From Hypsibius dujardini (lineage: Eukaryota > Tardigrada > Eutardigrada > Parachela > Hypsibiidae), in the NCBI GenBank assembly GCA_001579985.1, contig LRSR01000481.1, positions 1 through 64,000 of the forward strand: 64,000 nt of DNA, read 5' to 3'. Under the pieces are notes generated by a model. It had not been told where the DNA came from and ran no database searches. It saw nothing but the letters and a program-made list of their open reading frames with translations. The translations under genes were made by a program, and so were the position numbers. Positions 1 through 10,970 of this stretch are shown in pieces. How positions within the stretch are numbered: the first letter of the stretch is position 1; the number at the start of each line of letters is the position of its first letter.

Positions 1-1
1 C

Positions 2-391
2 TCCACGTGGGAGACTTTCGGAGACCCCTCCACCCTGCCGGTGACCCTGGAAGCCATAGCCTCATTCATTGCCAAATCCTCCACCGCCTTCGTTCCATTG
101 GTCCACTTATGGTTCACCAAAAAGTTCGGCTACTGGTTCAGAGCCTTCATCTATTGCCTGCGCGACAGCAAGCTTCAGCAAACCAATCAAGAACTTCTAA
201 GCAGCCCTGACAACCAGCATCCCCAATTCAACAGTCCAAACAAAATAAACCAAAGACGGTTGAGCGTCGTCTCCACTCCTAGAAATGTTCAGTCAAGAGG
301 ATCCTCCTGCCTGCGGTACATTGACCAGGTGGTCAATGAACCAGAACGACCCGTCCGATCGCAGTCAGGCAAAAATCATCAAGCAACGTGA
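2..391 (+). CDS. Probable opsin, C-terminal part (5' end outside window)
   Basis: The frame is open from base 2 and ends with TGA at 389-391, giving 129 residues of a protein that begins upstream. The first 50 residues read as transmembrane helix 7 and helix 8 of a rhodopsin-class receptor. The segment IASFIAKSSTAF resembles the opsin helix-7 pattern around the retinal-binding lysine (family consensus near FAKxSAxxNP), followed by a short cytoplasmic helix and a polar, serine-rich tail. An opsin would bind retinal and signal light through a G protein in photoreceptor membranes. Oddly, the usual NPxxY is VPLVH here. Only the last helix is visible, so another class A receptor is possible; the lysine in the right place is the main argument for opsin. 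Confidence 0.55.
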   Translation, partial: STWETFGDPSTLPVTLEAIASFIAKSSTAFVPLVHLWFTKKFGYWFRAFIYCLRDSKLQQTNQELLSSPDNQHPQFNSPNKINQRRLSVVSTPRNVQSRGSSCLRYIDQVVNEPERPVRSQSGKNHQAT

Positions 392-2678
392 CCGTTTTTC
401 GGATTGTATAATTGACATTGGAATTCATAATAGTTATACCGTATTTCACACGTGATGGCGTAGGCATCGTTGTTTACTCTCCGTCCACCTTTTTTCTCAT
501 AATAATCATTTGCTATTTGATCACCTTTATAGGCAGTCTTTTGGTATATATATGTTTTTAATTGGGAGAATTAAGCCGTCGTATTTGCTCCTCTTATCCG
601 TTCTGTAACAACCTCCTAATGTGATTAGAGGGCGTGCTTACTTGCGGGTTCGCTGAGTGTTTGGCATTCTTCGTTCTCGGCAAAAGTTCTACAATGTATG
701 TGCTATTTTTGAAATCATCCTCCCGTTTGAGTTATAAAAAGCTCTGTCTTCTTCGCACAATAAAAATAATTCGATTCCTGAAGGCGTGCTCGCATTCACG
801 ACGTTGCATTCAGAACAAGAACGTCTTCCAATTTAGAATTTAAGCTGACCATGCGTGCCAGTTTAATACTATGTCCCAACCTAGTTTTTGATCCCCCGTC
901 GCCCGAAGACAATGCAGAAATTTCGTGCTGCACCACAGATAAATCGATGCAGACAAAAACACATCAACGAAATCATATATAGGTGCATAAACTTATGAGT
1001 TACTGCATCAGTATGGACATAACACAACACAGACACAGACACAGACACAGACAGACACAGACACAGACACAGACACAGACACAGACACAGACACAGACAC
1101 AGAGATAGACACAGACACAGACACAGACACAGACACAGTTAAAGCTAAATCTCAAATTTACGGTGTATTAGAGTTGAGAGCCCAGTTCTCCACCACTTCG
1201 AACTTCGAGTGCTAAGTACGACAAGACAAGATAGCTTAGGTAAGAGGATAACTCGTATAAGATTGCTTACTCAATATTTTCTAACAGCTACATGTACAGT
1301 ATCCACAAAGGTGAGAGGAGGATTGCTTTCACTGCCGCTACAGTAGTATCGGCATATGTGCCATATCTTTGACATGCTCTTATGGTAATTCCTGCAGGAT
1401 GAGCGCCTAATTATGATGGATGATATTACAATAAGAAATTAGGTTATGTCTTTCATTAAACAATTATTGGGATTAATTTCTAGTCAAGCGCGGTATCATA
1501 AGGTAACGTAATAATTTGACTTATCGACAATAATTAAAGTTAACGGGAACTTCTTGTGTGCCGTGTGTTGTGTCCAGACGAGAAATCACTCCTCGTGCGA
1601 TTCGTCTTTTCGCAGAAAAATTTCCTCGCTCACCCGCCCCTTTTGTCTTCTCTTGTATTGTTATTTTATCTAGCGCACCCTTTTTTGCAATTGTATTATA
1701 CCCAAAAGGGGTATTTAGAAGCCCTTTGTGGGCCTGAACTCAATAAATTTACCCGTCGAATTAGTCTACGCGTCTAAAGTGTCGTGTGCGCTTCCGGTGG
1801 AGCCGGGAGTTAATAAGGGGTAATAAGGGGCGCAACTATACGCTAAAAATAAACATGGGCGGCAATACATTATAGGAGCCGCGACAACACCGATGCCCGA
1901 GCTGCTCCCCTTCCCCTCTGAAAATACTCCTGTACATGCTGATCAATTCTGAATTGAACTCTGAATAGATTTTAAGCCAAACAAAATTAACTACGAAAAT
2001 TAACTACGTAAAATTACAAAAATAGGAAAATTATTCTCAATGATGAAAAAAACAGTAGTTTTAATAATCGATTCAGTAAACAGTATCTTCTTGGACGTGG
2101 CATCTCCTTTTATTATGAGTGGCATAGATATGCATAACTGTTGACATACCTTGTAAATCAATCGTCCGGTATATCTTCCTTTTGTACCTATTACTTGCAA
2201 GTCCTATAGACATTTGTTTAGCATGAACAGTTTAGCTTATTCTTGTATCGTCTCGTTTCCATTAGCGATGAGAGTCCTGTGTGTTCAATTTCACCAGGGC
2301 AGCAGATTTTCCCAGGTAGACAAAGGCAGTGAAGATCACGGCAGAAGAGCGTACTGTGCATGTAAACGGCCAGTTCATGTATGCGTCGCTCTGCCATTAT
2401 TATTGCTGAGTCGGAAATAAATAATATTAGGGTACGAAGTCGTACAGTGTATCATGCCCCGCAGAAAAAACATGGTAGCTAGCGGCACACATAGCCTGTG
2501 AACAATACATTTTATCCTTTAACCCCCGCGGCAAAACATTGAACATTAATGCTTCGAAAAACGGATGGCACATAACTGTATTGTCAACTCTCAATCAGTT
2601 CTCACTCGAGCTTTACATGTCGTTTAACGTTCAATGTCCGACCACAAAAACGCATTTCTTCTGTTAATTAGATGAAAA
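392..2678. other. Spacer between opsin and gustatory receptor-like gene
   Basis: No gene is supported here. The spacer is AT-leaning with several AATAAA-like words, the first candidates for opsin 3' processing. It holds one hexanucleotide satellite, listed separately. Short open frames lack splice support or recognisable protein pattern. Confidence 0.6.
1027..1138. repeat. ACAGAC hexanucleotide microsatellite
   Basis: About 110 bases of near-perfect ACAGAC units with one GAGATAG-type interruption. A second array of the same unit lies at about 54455-54565. Confidence 0.95.
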
Positions 2679-3039
2679 ATGGCAGTTAATGTGGAGATAT
2701 CGATGTGCGACCGGTTACGCCGCAATCCCCTGTTTCGCGTCTGTAGACCCTTTCTCGTCCTCATGCGAGTCGGTGGCGCATTTTACGTGCCGGTTCACGC
2801 CATACTGGCTGACGAACCAAACGTGGATGACGAAGACCAACAGTCTTTACAATGTTCCCTCGAAAAAGCATCTGCGCAGCGAACAAGACAACGATGGCGG
2901 CCCCGGTCGAAAATGGAAAAGTTCGAACTGGCCTCCAAAGGGTATTGCCTGTTCTCGTTGTTCTGTGTTCTAGTCTACACTGGACGTTTCGTCTTCGGAT
3001 TAGCCTACATGCTGCCCGACCAATTCAGGTGAAAACAGG

Positions 3040-3125
<86 letters not shown>

Positions 3126-4975
3126 AACAGACAGGCAGACAGACAGACAGACAGATGGATGTACGGACAGATAGACAGACAGACAGACAGACATACAGAA
3201 AAATAGATGGGCATTCGGATGGATCGGTTGATCATTACCACAGGTTATATCATCCAACCGTGGTTGTTACGTCGTAGTACCTTCAACTCCGGTCAAGACC
3301 TCGCGCGTCTCCTCTCCAAAATCGCCATCGCTGTCTGGTTTCTTAACGTTATTGTCGTCCAGCTCATTTTTCTTCGTGCCTGTTGGGACAAATCCAAATT
3401 CTACAACCTCTTCATCAAATGGGAGGAATGGCGTTATATCTCTCGCAATTCAAAGTGCACCGCGTTCGCGGAGCGCTTTCTCCCACGTAGGAATGTCGTC
3501 ACCGCACTGGCTGTGATTCTCCTGATCCCCCAACTATTATCAGTCTGGCTGCCGGTTCTATACAACGGACCCGGCATGGGGTCATTGAGGAGCATGCACT
3601 TCGAGGGGTTCAGTCCCGACAACGCCGCAGTAGTGGCCGTCGTAGTCATCGGTCATTTCTTCGCTAGTTTTGTCTACATCGTGCCTGTTTTTCTGCTGGC
3701 CTTAATCGGATTAGCCATTGAGAGTGAATTTTTGCGTCTGGATCTGGATTTGTTTCTGAATCTGACAAAGGAGGGACGGATGGAGCCGGGCATGATTGAG
3801 TGCTTCCGTCAAAGACACGGAAAACTTTGCGACTTCTTGGAGTTGGCGGATGAGGTGTTCTCATTGTTCTGTTTGATCACCATTGGAGCGGGAGTGTTTG
3901 AGATCTTCAGTCTGGTGTTCGTGGTGTGTGCCCTTCGGACAGATGGGGAGCGCGGCGTGGCTATGACTTTTGTCCAGATTTTCTGGTTCTTTCTGTATGT
4001 GCTCCAACCCTGGGTGGTGTTGTGGACCGGCATGAGAGTGAACGAAGCAGTAAGCACGTTAAGCGTATCTCTGTCTGTGCCTGCGCCTAGTCTGTAACTG
4101 TATCTAAATTCTATATGCATCTGCCTGTGTCTGCATCAGCATTGTATCCATGACTGCGTCTATGTCTAGCCTCTGTCTCCATTCATGCCTACCTCAGTAT
4201 CATATCTATGTCTGTGTTTAGTCTGTGCCCGTGTCTGCGGCAGTGTCGTGTCTATATCTGCGTCTATTTCCGTATTTCCGACTCTGTACCTGTGCCTGTG
4301 AATTTGTCTGTGTGTGAGCGTCTGGATGGGCTGTATCCGTTCTATTTGGGTGTCTATGTATCTGTCCGTGCATTTCTGAGTTTATGTTTATCTGTGTGCC
4401 TGGATGGGTGAGCTGTTTCTCTACGGGAGTTGCCTGTGCGCTATTTCTTTGTGTGTGTAATGTTTGTCGATGAAGGTCTAAGTTTGCTTCTTTGCGCTCT
4501 CCCGAGTGTGTCTGCATGTTCGCGTCTCTGTCCTGTCTGTGCGTGACTGTGTTGGACGGTTTCCATGTCTTCAAATTCTGACCAACTTTTTTGGTTTGTC
4601 TGTACACACAGGCACATCGACCGCTCTCCCAGTTGTACCGAGTCGACCAGTCGAAACTACCGCAACAGGAAACTCTGCAGCTGCACTGCTTTATCGGCCG
4701 GCTTACCGGCAGTCGCCTGGGGTTCACCGCCTGGCGAATGTTCACAATAGACGCCACCTCGCTCCTCAGCGTAAGTCGAGTCTTTGACCAAGACTGCCTT
4801 CCTTCCAACTCGTTTCTAAACAGACCATCTTGGTATTATCTTGCCCCAGTTGCTTGGATTATACGTCACCTACCAGCTCTTGCTCTTTCAAGTTCAGATC
4901 GATCTCACACCGGACTCTCCGATCCTCCAGTTCGCTTCCGGCACGTCCCGGAACAATCTCAACGTATCATTATGA
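2679..4975 (+). CDS. Gustatory receptor-like (insect chemoreceptor superfamily) 7TM protein
   Basis: Four exons join in phase: 2679-3028, 3278-4049, 4612-4770 and 4850-4975, giving 468 residues, typical for the family. The protein has several hydrophobic helices, in exon 1 (around residues 90-115) and through exon 2. The last two exons carry the family signature: a helix with the pattern FTAWRMFTIDATSLLS, then TYQLLLFQ, the TYxxxxxQ motif at the end of helix 7 of Gr proteins. These proteins form tetrameric ligand-gated cation channels in chemosensory cells; the ligand cannot be read from sequence. The start is the first in-frame ATG. Intron 1 contains an ACAG array starting 13 bases after the donor. 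Intron 3 is only 79 bases. The family call is strong; orthology to a particular receptor is unknown. Confidence 0.82.
3041..3197. repeat. ACAG tetranucleotide array in intron 1 of the gustatory receptor-like gene
   Basis: Mostly ACAG units with scattered A substitutions. Open frames across it (CLSV or DRQT repeats) are artefacts of the repeat. Confidence 0.95.
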
Positions 4976-5185
4976 CAGTTTTAGCTTTGCGATCGCAACC
5001 ATGCAGTCCTGATCCCAATATGCCTTCAAAATTAAAAAACTACCCAGAATATATTGAAAAGAGCTCCGACGGTCACGAGCCAGACGAGCTGACAGCTGAG
5101 CGAGAGAAATCGATAAATACTCGCAAGGAAAGAACTAAGAATCACATCTACAATCAATCAATCCATCTATCGACCAGATAAACAA

Positions 5186-7300
5186 TCAATCAAAATCGAT
5201 CAAAGTCAGGAAAGTCTGCCTTAGCGATGCAGCGTTTCCCCGGAAAACCCGCGCCACGTCCTCGACGATGGGAACATGGTAAAAGCCGTCCAACAGAACG
5301 ATACACCCGGCCACGGCAACCAGCATGCAACTTCCGAGAAGCAGTCCGGCCAGCAGCCGAGCAATGCGCTCCGTCCATCGCATGGGCTTTTGGTGGTGAT
5401 GGTGATTTCCGTGGATTGCCGAGGCAATCAGTTGACCGGGCATGGTGAAGCCTTGAGAGACCCGACTGCGGTGAGGTCTAGCGGTCGGTAGAGTTGTAGA
5501 GGGGATCGTAGAGCTGTTGCCGGTGTCTTTGACGTCTTCTGTCAACGCCGGGAGTCCTGATCCAAAACAAACCCAGTTATAGTTTTGAACGACAGTAAAC
5601 ATTCCGGCCCAAACGAAAACACCTTTAGAGATGGCTGGTATGACGGAAATAGCAGTGGAATGGTCTTTCAAGCCCGCGTGTCTGAGCCGGCGAGAAAGAA
5701 CCGGCAGTTCCGACTGACTTTCGGGAAAATCGTTCCGAATAACTGAAAACAGCACAATATTCACAGGAGCAAGCACAAAAAACAAGTAAGTTTCGCGTCT
5801 TTTTGCAATGATAAAAGTAAAAATATTGAGAATTTAGTAGTATGAAACATGAGGGTCAATAGCGCCTGAATATATTTTGAATTTTCCATGGCTATTTCCT
5901 GACAAATATTTCATCCGTAAAGTTTTGTCACTCTTCAAATCAAAGTTTCAACAGTCGATCTGAAATCGATTCGCACCGGGAGAAAAATTTGTGGGCGACA
6001 AATGTATGGGGAAATTCATCGTTACTGTCACGGACTGGAAGGGAAGTGCCTGATGAGTTCTACAAAACAATCACTGATTTTTTTGAAAAACCCGCCACAC
6101 ACTCCCCACAAATATTTCTGTCGTAGCCGATCGGTTTTACAAATTTAATGTTGAACTGGTCAGCACTTGAGAACGAGAACAAGAAACAAGAACACAAGAC
6201 TCTTCAAGTGATTCCGAAATCTCGAATATTTCCCCATTCAACTTGAAGCTAAGAGCAAACCTGCCTTCCCAACAAAAATCAGGGCAAATGGGTTGGAATT
6301 TCTGTAATAATTTTCATACCGATCTGATTTGAGCATGATCTTTTCTGCCACCGATCACAGATACATGAAGAATTTCGCCAACAAAGTTAATCAACCAATC
6401 GATTAACAATAAAACAAGTTGCGTTGAAATGTCACCAAATCAATCAACATCAATTGGCGAGAATGATGTTTACCGGGTCTCACAAAAACTAACCATTGTC
6501 AGAAACATTAACCCGGTACGACTTTCCGAGCAAAGCGATCTGACCCTGCTGCTCACAACCAAACTCACAGTCACGTCGCGCGGTGGAATCCACAGCGAGT
6601 GTGTGGCGTCGCGGTGACTTGGTCGGGAATTTCACGTTAAACCCGGGATTGACAATCGGCTTGGACGGCGTTCGAGGAGGCTGTGGCTCAACATCCACCG
6701 GTAATTCCCGGTTAATTTGCTTCACTTCCGTTGCGGAATACACTTGCAGGCTCAACATCAGGGAGGATAGTGAGAGCGCGCTTAAGAGACCACTGACGAT
6801 GAGATGATCCACACCGCTGCCGACCGTCTTCAAGAGCATTCCCCAACCGCCCGTCATCAGCAGCGCACTCCAAAATAACCTGAGAAAACAGATATGCTGA
6901 GTAAAAATTAGTAGCAGAGCAACTGAAAAAGTTGCGGGCCGAGAGCCGACGTGTGGTATTCCCACTTGCATTGAAAATATACTGTGAAATTTATCAATCA
7001 AGTGAACAATTTAAGCACCAAGTAATACTAGTGGCAATAGATCAATCAACCGAAGAATGCAATGACCTACCTGCTACCCGTGCTGCCGAGAACAGTAAGC
7101 AATTCTGCCAAGCCCAGTAGGGAGCCGGCAGCCGAGAGCCACCAAATTGCGGAAGTAGATAGAAAGAACTGACGGAAAATTGGCCTCGCAATGTCCGGGA
7201 GTAAGGGTTCAGTGTGGAGTAGAAGGGAAATCACGGCGACGGTGCAGTTGAGGCTGCTGAGAACGATGCTTGTAGAGCGTTTGTGGGCGCTGAAAGCCAT
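5186..7300 (-). CDS. Unrecognised multi-pass membrane protein
   Basis: Three minus-strand exons join in phase: 7300-7071 (phase 2), 6879-6494 (phase 1) and 5742-5186, giving about 390 residues with consensus-like splice sites (CAG/GTAGGT; acceptors ending TTTCTCAG and TTTTCAG). Hydrophobic stretches suggest about six helices: near residues 12-28 and 50-70 in exon 1, two early in exon 2, one weak one near the middle of exon 3, and a strong one before the C terminus. A long polar loop between helices 4 and 5 is proline-, serine- and basic-rich, and a later loop has a run of four histidines. I do not recognise the family. The exon 2 donor (ATG/GTTAGT) is the least certain join. The gene is convergent with the gustatory receptor-like gene, which ends 211 bases away. 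Confidence 0.55.
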
Positions 7301-8122
7301 TATTTGAATTTTAAATATTTAAATAAAAAGCTCTTCGATGGTGCAGCGAACGTTGGCGGCGTGTTTGAAAAACTTGCATAGCAAGAAGATTCAATACTAG
7401 ATTACTAGTAATCAAGACTTAAGAGTAAAGACAAGGGAAAATTCAAATAGAAACTAAAAAATCAATCGTTGTCAGCTGGCTATAAAACGTTCTCTGCGGT
7501 GAAAACATGTTCTCGCTGAGAATAAAATGCTCAGCCGCAAAGAAGATAATGTTCGGTGACGGAGAATAAAATGTTCAGCCGCGGATGATAGATAATGTAC
7601 TAATAAATGTGTATTCTAGTAAATGGATACAGTGAAAGTCCTGAGATTCGGACGACGTCACAGTGTCATTTCTACTTTACTGTCTCAAACTCCAAAAAAG
7701 CAACGGCCGGCCCTGAGGAAACGGTTCGATAGAAATAAACTCAGATGACCGTTGGAATGTCAGGACTTTGACTGTAGCAGAAGTTTGGTTTTTTAAAAAT
7801 GTATTTTCAAAGTTTCGTGGAAATATGTATTGTTTATCTTGTGCTGGGTGACATACTCTCGCGAAATTTCCGGCGTTCCTTTTTCGACAGCGGTACTCCA
7901 ACAAGTGAAAACATTTCTCCTTGTGACGTGTATTTGATACAGTAATTCTATTCGTACAGTAATTGTAAGTAAAAAAATCATCCACCGGCGCGGCGACAAT
8001 ATCGATCATCCAGTGGACGAGGGAGCAGAAAAAGGATCGCAAATCACTCCCCCGATTCGTCATTTTTCTCAACGGGACCCCGAAGAACAAATTCTCACCA
8101 CGAAAGCGCGGTCGCAGTCGTG
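7301..8122. other. Divergent spacer between membrane protein (-) and SMYD-like gene (+)
   Basis: This 0.8-kb shared 5' region contains a 145-bp MITE copy (listed separately). I see no further coding signal. Confidence 0.5.
7630..7774 (-). mobile_element. 145-bp MITE, Tc1/mariner-like, copy A
   Basis: The ends are imperfect inverted repeats, CAGTGAAAGTCC at one end and CAGTCAAAGTCC inverted at the other, flanked directly by TA on both sides. This is the hallmark of Tc1/mariner-type insertions. The same 145-bp sequence occurs in opposite orientation at 50751-50895, roughly 85% identical by eye. It has no coding capacity, so it is non-autonomous. It lies in the 5' spacer of the SMYD-like gene. 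Confidence 0.8.
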
Positions 8123-10970
8123 ATGCACCGCTTCGTGTGGGAATCGTCGTCGGACGATACGCGCAAAGAGTTCTGCTACCGGTGCGCTGTGGACGCGCCG
8201 GACAGCGCGAAGCTGCAGCGCTGTTCCAACTGCAAGTGGGCTTATCATTGCAGCAAAGAATGCCAGGTATGTGGTGGGATAGAGAATGAGAGGAGGAAAC
8301 TACACAAAGGACTTGAGCAACGGCAGAATAATTTACGGAAATCGAACAGTGAAATTTTTACCATTTCATTTAAATTAAGTGTTCAATCAACCGAACATGG
8401 GCTGTAGGAAGTGGCCTGTTTTGCCGCTTATTTTTGCACGATTTTGTATGTCATTCTCCCAAAGCGTTTCGAGATCTTTGCTTTCACTTGGCTGTGTAAT
8501 ATGCCAAATTGGTGGAGGGATAGCTTGAGAGGATGACATTGGACAGAAGGCTTTAGCAAGGCAGAATAATTTATAGAAATTAAACAGTGAAATTTTGCTC
8601 GTTTCATTCAAGTTAAGTGTTCAATCAACCGAATCTGGACTTTATGAATTGGCGTAATTTTGAACCAGTTCTTATTTCATTCTCGTTAGCCGTTTCGCTT
8701 CTACGTGTCCGTGTATGATGATACTAGTTACTAATAACCCTTCCGTATTTGCAGAAACGAAGACCGAAAGCGACTTCTATCGCCTGGCGCTCGACCGCAA
8801 CAAGCTCGGCCAATTCCCCGGTATGCCCTCTTTCGCAGCCAACCAAGACATTGTTTAGCGTCACGTCGACGAAGCCCGTCAGATGGAGCTGTCAAGCTAA
8901 TGCGATCGCCCAAGACGGCGGCATTGGGAGCTACGTTCGGTCGGTCACTCGGTCCGTGGACGTCATAGCGATTTGAGACATCCATATCGGGGGAAGAGGT
9001 GCCGCGGTGAATAGTCTCGGTGTTTGTTTTATGGATATGTGACGTGACAGTTTGATTGTGCTAGTTTAGATTTTCCTGGGGTTGTGCGTTAATTTCCGCA
9101 CTAAGAATCAACGTTTGGTGCTCCACGAAAAGGCCGGTCGGGTTTGTTCCTGCAGGGCTTGCACGGATCCGGAAGTGGTAAGGTTCTTATTTGTCTGCCT
9201 TGTCTACTCTGTTTGTCTGTTTTTCGGCTTACCGGTCAGTGTGTTTGTTTGCCTACTTGAATTTCTATTTATCTGCGGGTTTGTTTGTTTGGCTCTCGTT
9301 TGTCTGCGTATTTGGTCGTCCATATATCTGTCTTCTTTTTACTGATTGTCTCCCTGCCTACCTATTTGTGCACACTTGGGACTGTTTGCCTGTCTGCGTA
9401 TTTAGTCTTGCACGTGTCTGTTTGTGTGATTGTTACGTGCCTCTCTGTTTGTCTGTTTGTCTGCCGACCTGCCTGTCTGTCTATATGCCTGCCTACCTAC
9501 CTGTCTGTCTATCTGTCTACCTACCTGCCTGTCTGTCTATCTGTCTACCTACCTGCCTGTCTGTCTATCTGTCTACCTACCTGCCTGTCTGTCTGTCTGT
9601 CTGCCTACCTGCCTGTCTGTCTGTCTGTCTGCCTACCTACCTGCCTGTCTGTCTGTATTTCTATCATCTGTCTGTCGTTTGTCTTTATGTATGTTTGACT
9701 TTTTGCCTATTTATCAGCTCGTAACGTGTCTCATTATCTATCTGTCTACCTTCTGTTGATATTCTACCTATTTTTCTGGTCGTGCATGTGTGTGTTTGTG
9801 ACCCAAGTCATTCAAATGCTCCACCCCGTCTGGCCTGCCTCATCTTGCATCTCGTCCTCTTGTAGGAAGCTGAGCGGACAGCCCTGCGGTGCCAGAATGT
9901 TTGCTACTGCGAACCAATTCCCAACAATAAACGCGCCAAGCCGCCGTGTCCCGCCTGCGGTGAAGTCAATAAGTCCCGCTGGAAGGCAACGCAACCGTTG
10001 CTGGCGCGCATCGACGAGATGTACCTTCCCCCGGTGGAGCAGACTTTCGACCGGCATTTGCAGCAGCTGACCGGTTCGATGACTTCCTTTCGAGCGATAC
10101 TTCTGGAAACTGAACGTCTCTTGCACCACGACAAAAACATCCTGTTGGGCATACTATATTACACGGTCGCGAACTTTCTGCTATTTCGCCGTCAAGATGA
10201 CGGGGAAAAATAGCTTCAGTTAGCCAAAATTGCATCTGCCTTAGACTAATCGGAAGTTACCCTGTCCGCCTATCGGTCTGTCTGTCTGTCTTCCCGTTGT
10301 TAAAATTATCGACTTGCTGACTAGTACCTGCCACTTCATCTGTCTGTAATTATTGCTATCTGTTTATTTCAGTGACTTTCTTTCGTCTGTCTGTCTGTCT
10401 GTCTGTCTGTCTGTTTACCTGTCTGTTTGTCTGTCTGTTTACCTGTCTACCTGTTTGTCTGTCTACCTGTCTACCTGTCTACCTGTCTACCTGTCTACCT
10501 GTCTGTCTCTTTACCTGTCTCTTTACCTGTCTACCTGTCTACCTGTCTACCTGTCTGTCTGTTTACCTGTCTGTCTGTTTACCTGTCTACCTGTCTACCT
10601 GTCTGTTTGTCTATCTATCTGTTTGTGTCTGTTTGTCTGTCTGTGCTTCAGTTCGTGTTTCTGTCTGCATGTCTAGTGAGCTATCTATGTACTTATATGA
10701 TACCCCTGTCTATTTGTTCCCTCCAGACTCTACGCGAATAAGTATGGCCAACTCACCCGCACCCTGTACGGACGCATCATCGTGCACCACCTAGAGAAGG
10801 GCGACCCCGTGCGGGCTCTTCCGCTGGTCAAAGAGATGCGCCAGCGCTGCGCCGTCCACCCGGGGGCCGGCACTGACACGGTCCTGCCGTATGAGCGCAT
10901 CTATCAGAACCCCACCAGCAAGCAGCGGCCCACCATCGACCACACGCTCCTCCGCCACATTACCCGTTAA
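8123..10970 (+). CDS. SMYD-like SET/MYND-domain gene; frames do not join cleanly, possibly decaying
   Basis: Exon 1 (8123-8266) encodes an N-terminal MYND-type zinc-binding segment, with the C-x2-C, C-x2-C and HCSKEC parts visible, and ends at a good donor, CAG/GTATGT. The region 8755-8976 holds a SET-like piece (RWSCQANA in place of the usual NHSCxPNA) and then, in another frame, GEE. Exon 9070-9177 begins in phase after GEE and carries the post-SET cysteines (CSCRAC). Exon 9866 to about 10213 continues with more zinc-type cysteines and a helical C-terminal region. The last exon, 10727-10970, ends in TAA. SMYD proteins methylate lysines in nuclear or cytosolic proteins. Problems: the MYND tail H-x3-C is not found, the SET pieces lie in two frames, and the last exon needs phase 2 where only a phase 1 donor is visible. 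Either sequence errors or a decaying gene would explain this. Confidence 0.6.
8267..8748 (+). repeat. Two-copy tandem duplication (period about 240 bp) inside SMYD-like intron 1
   Basis: The unit starting near 8271 recurs near 8511. Shared landmarks include GGGATAG (8276 and 8517), CAGAATAATTTA (8324 and 8562) and AAGTGTTCAATCAACCGAA. Copies are diverged, so the duplication is not recent. It fills the intron almost exactly. Confidence 0.8.
9440..10640 (+). repeat. CTGT/CTAC tetranucleotide arrays in SMYD-like introns
   Basis: Two blocks, about 9440-9660 and 10385-10640, each in a separate intron, made of mixed CTGT and CTAC units in a higher-order pattern (CTGTCTACCTAC). They yield long spurious open frames rich in Cys, Leu, Pro and Val. 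Confidence 0.9.

Noticed and set aside
8755-8976. Ultra-short 18- and 25-base introns inside the SMYD SET region
   Set aside because: They would repair the frame, but introns this small are not credible in animals without transcript evidence; kept only as part of the frame problem.
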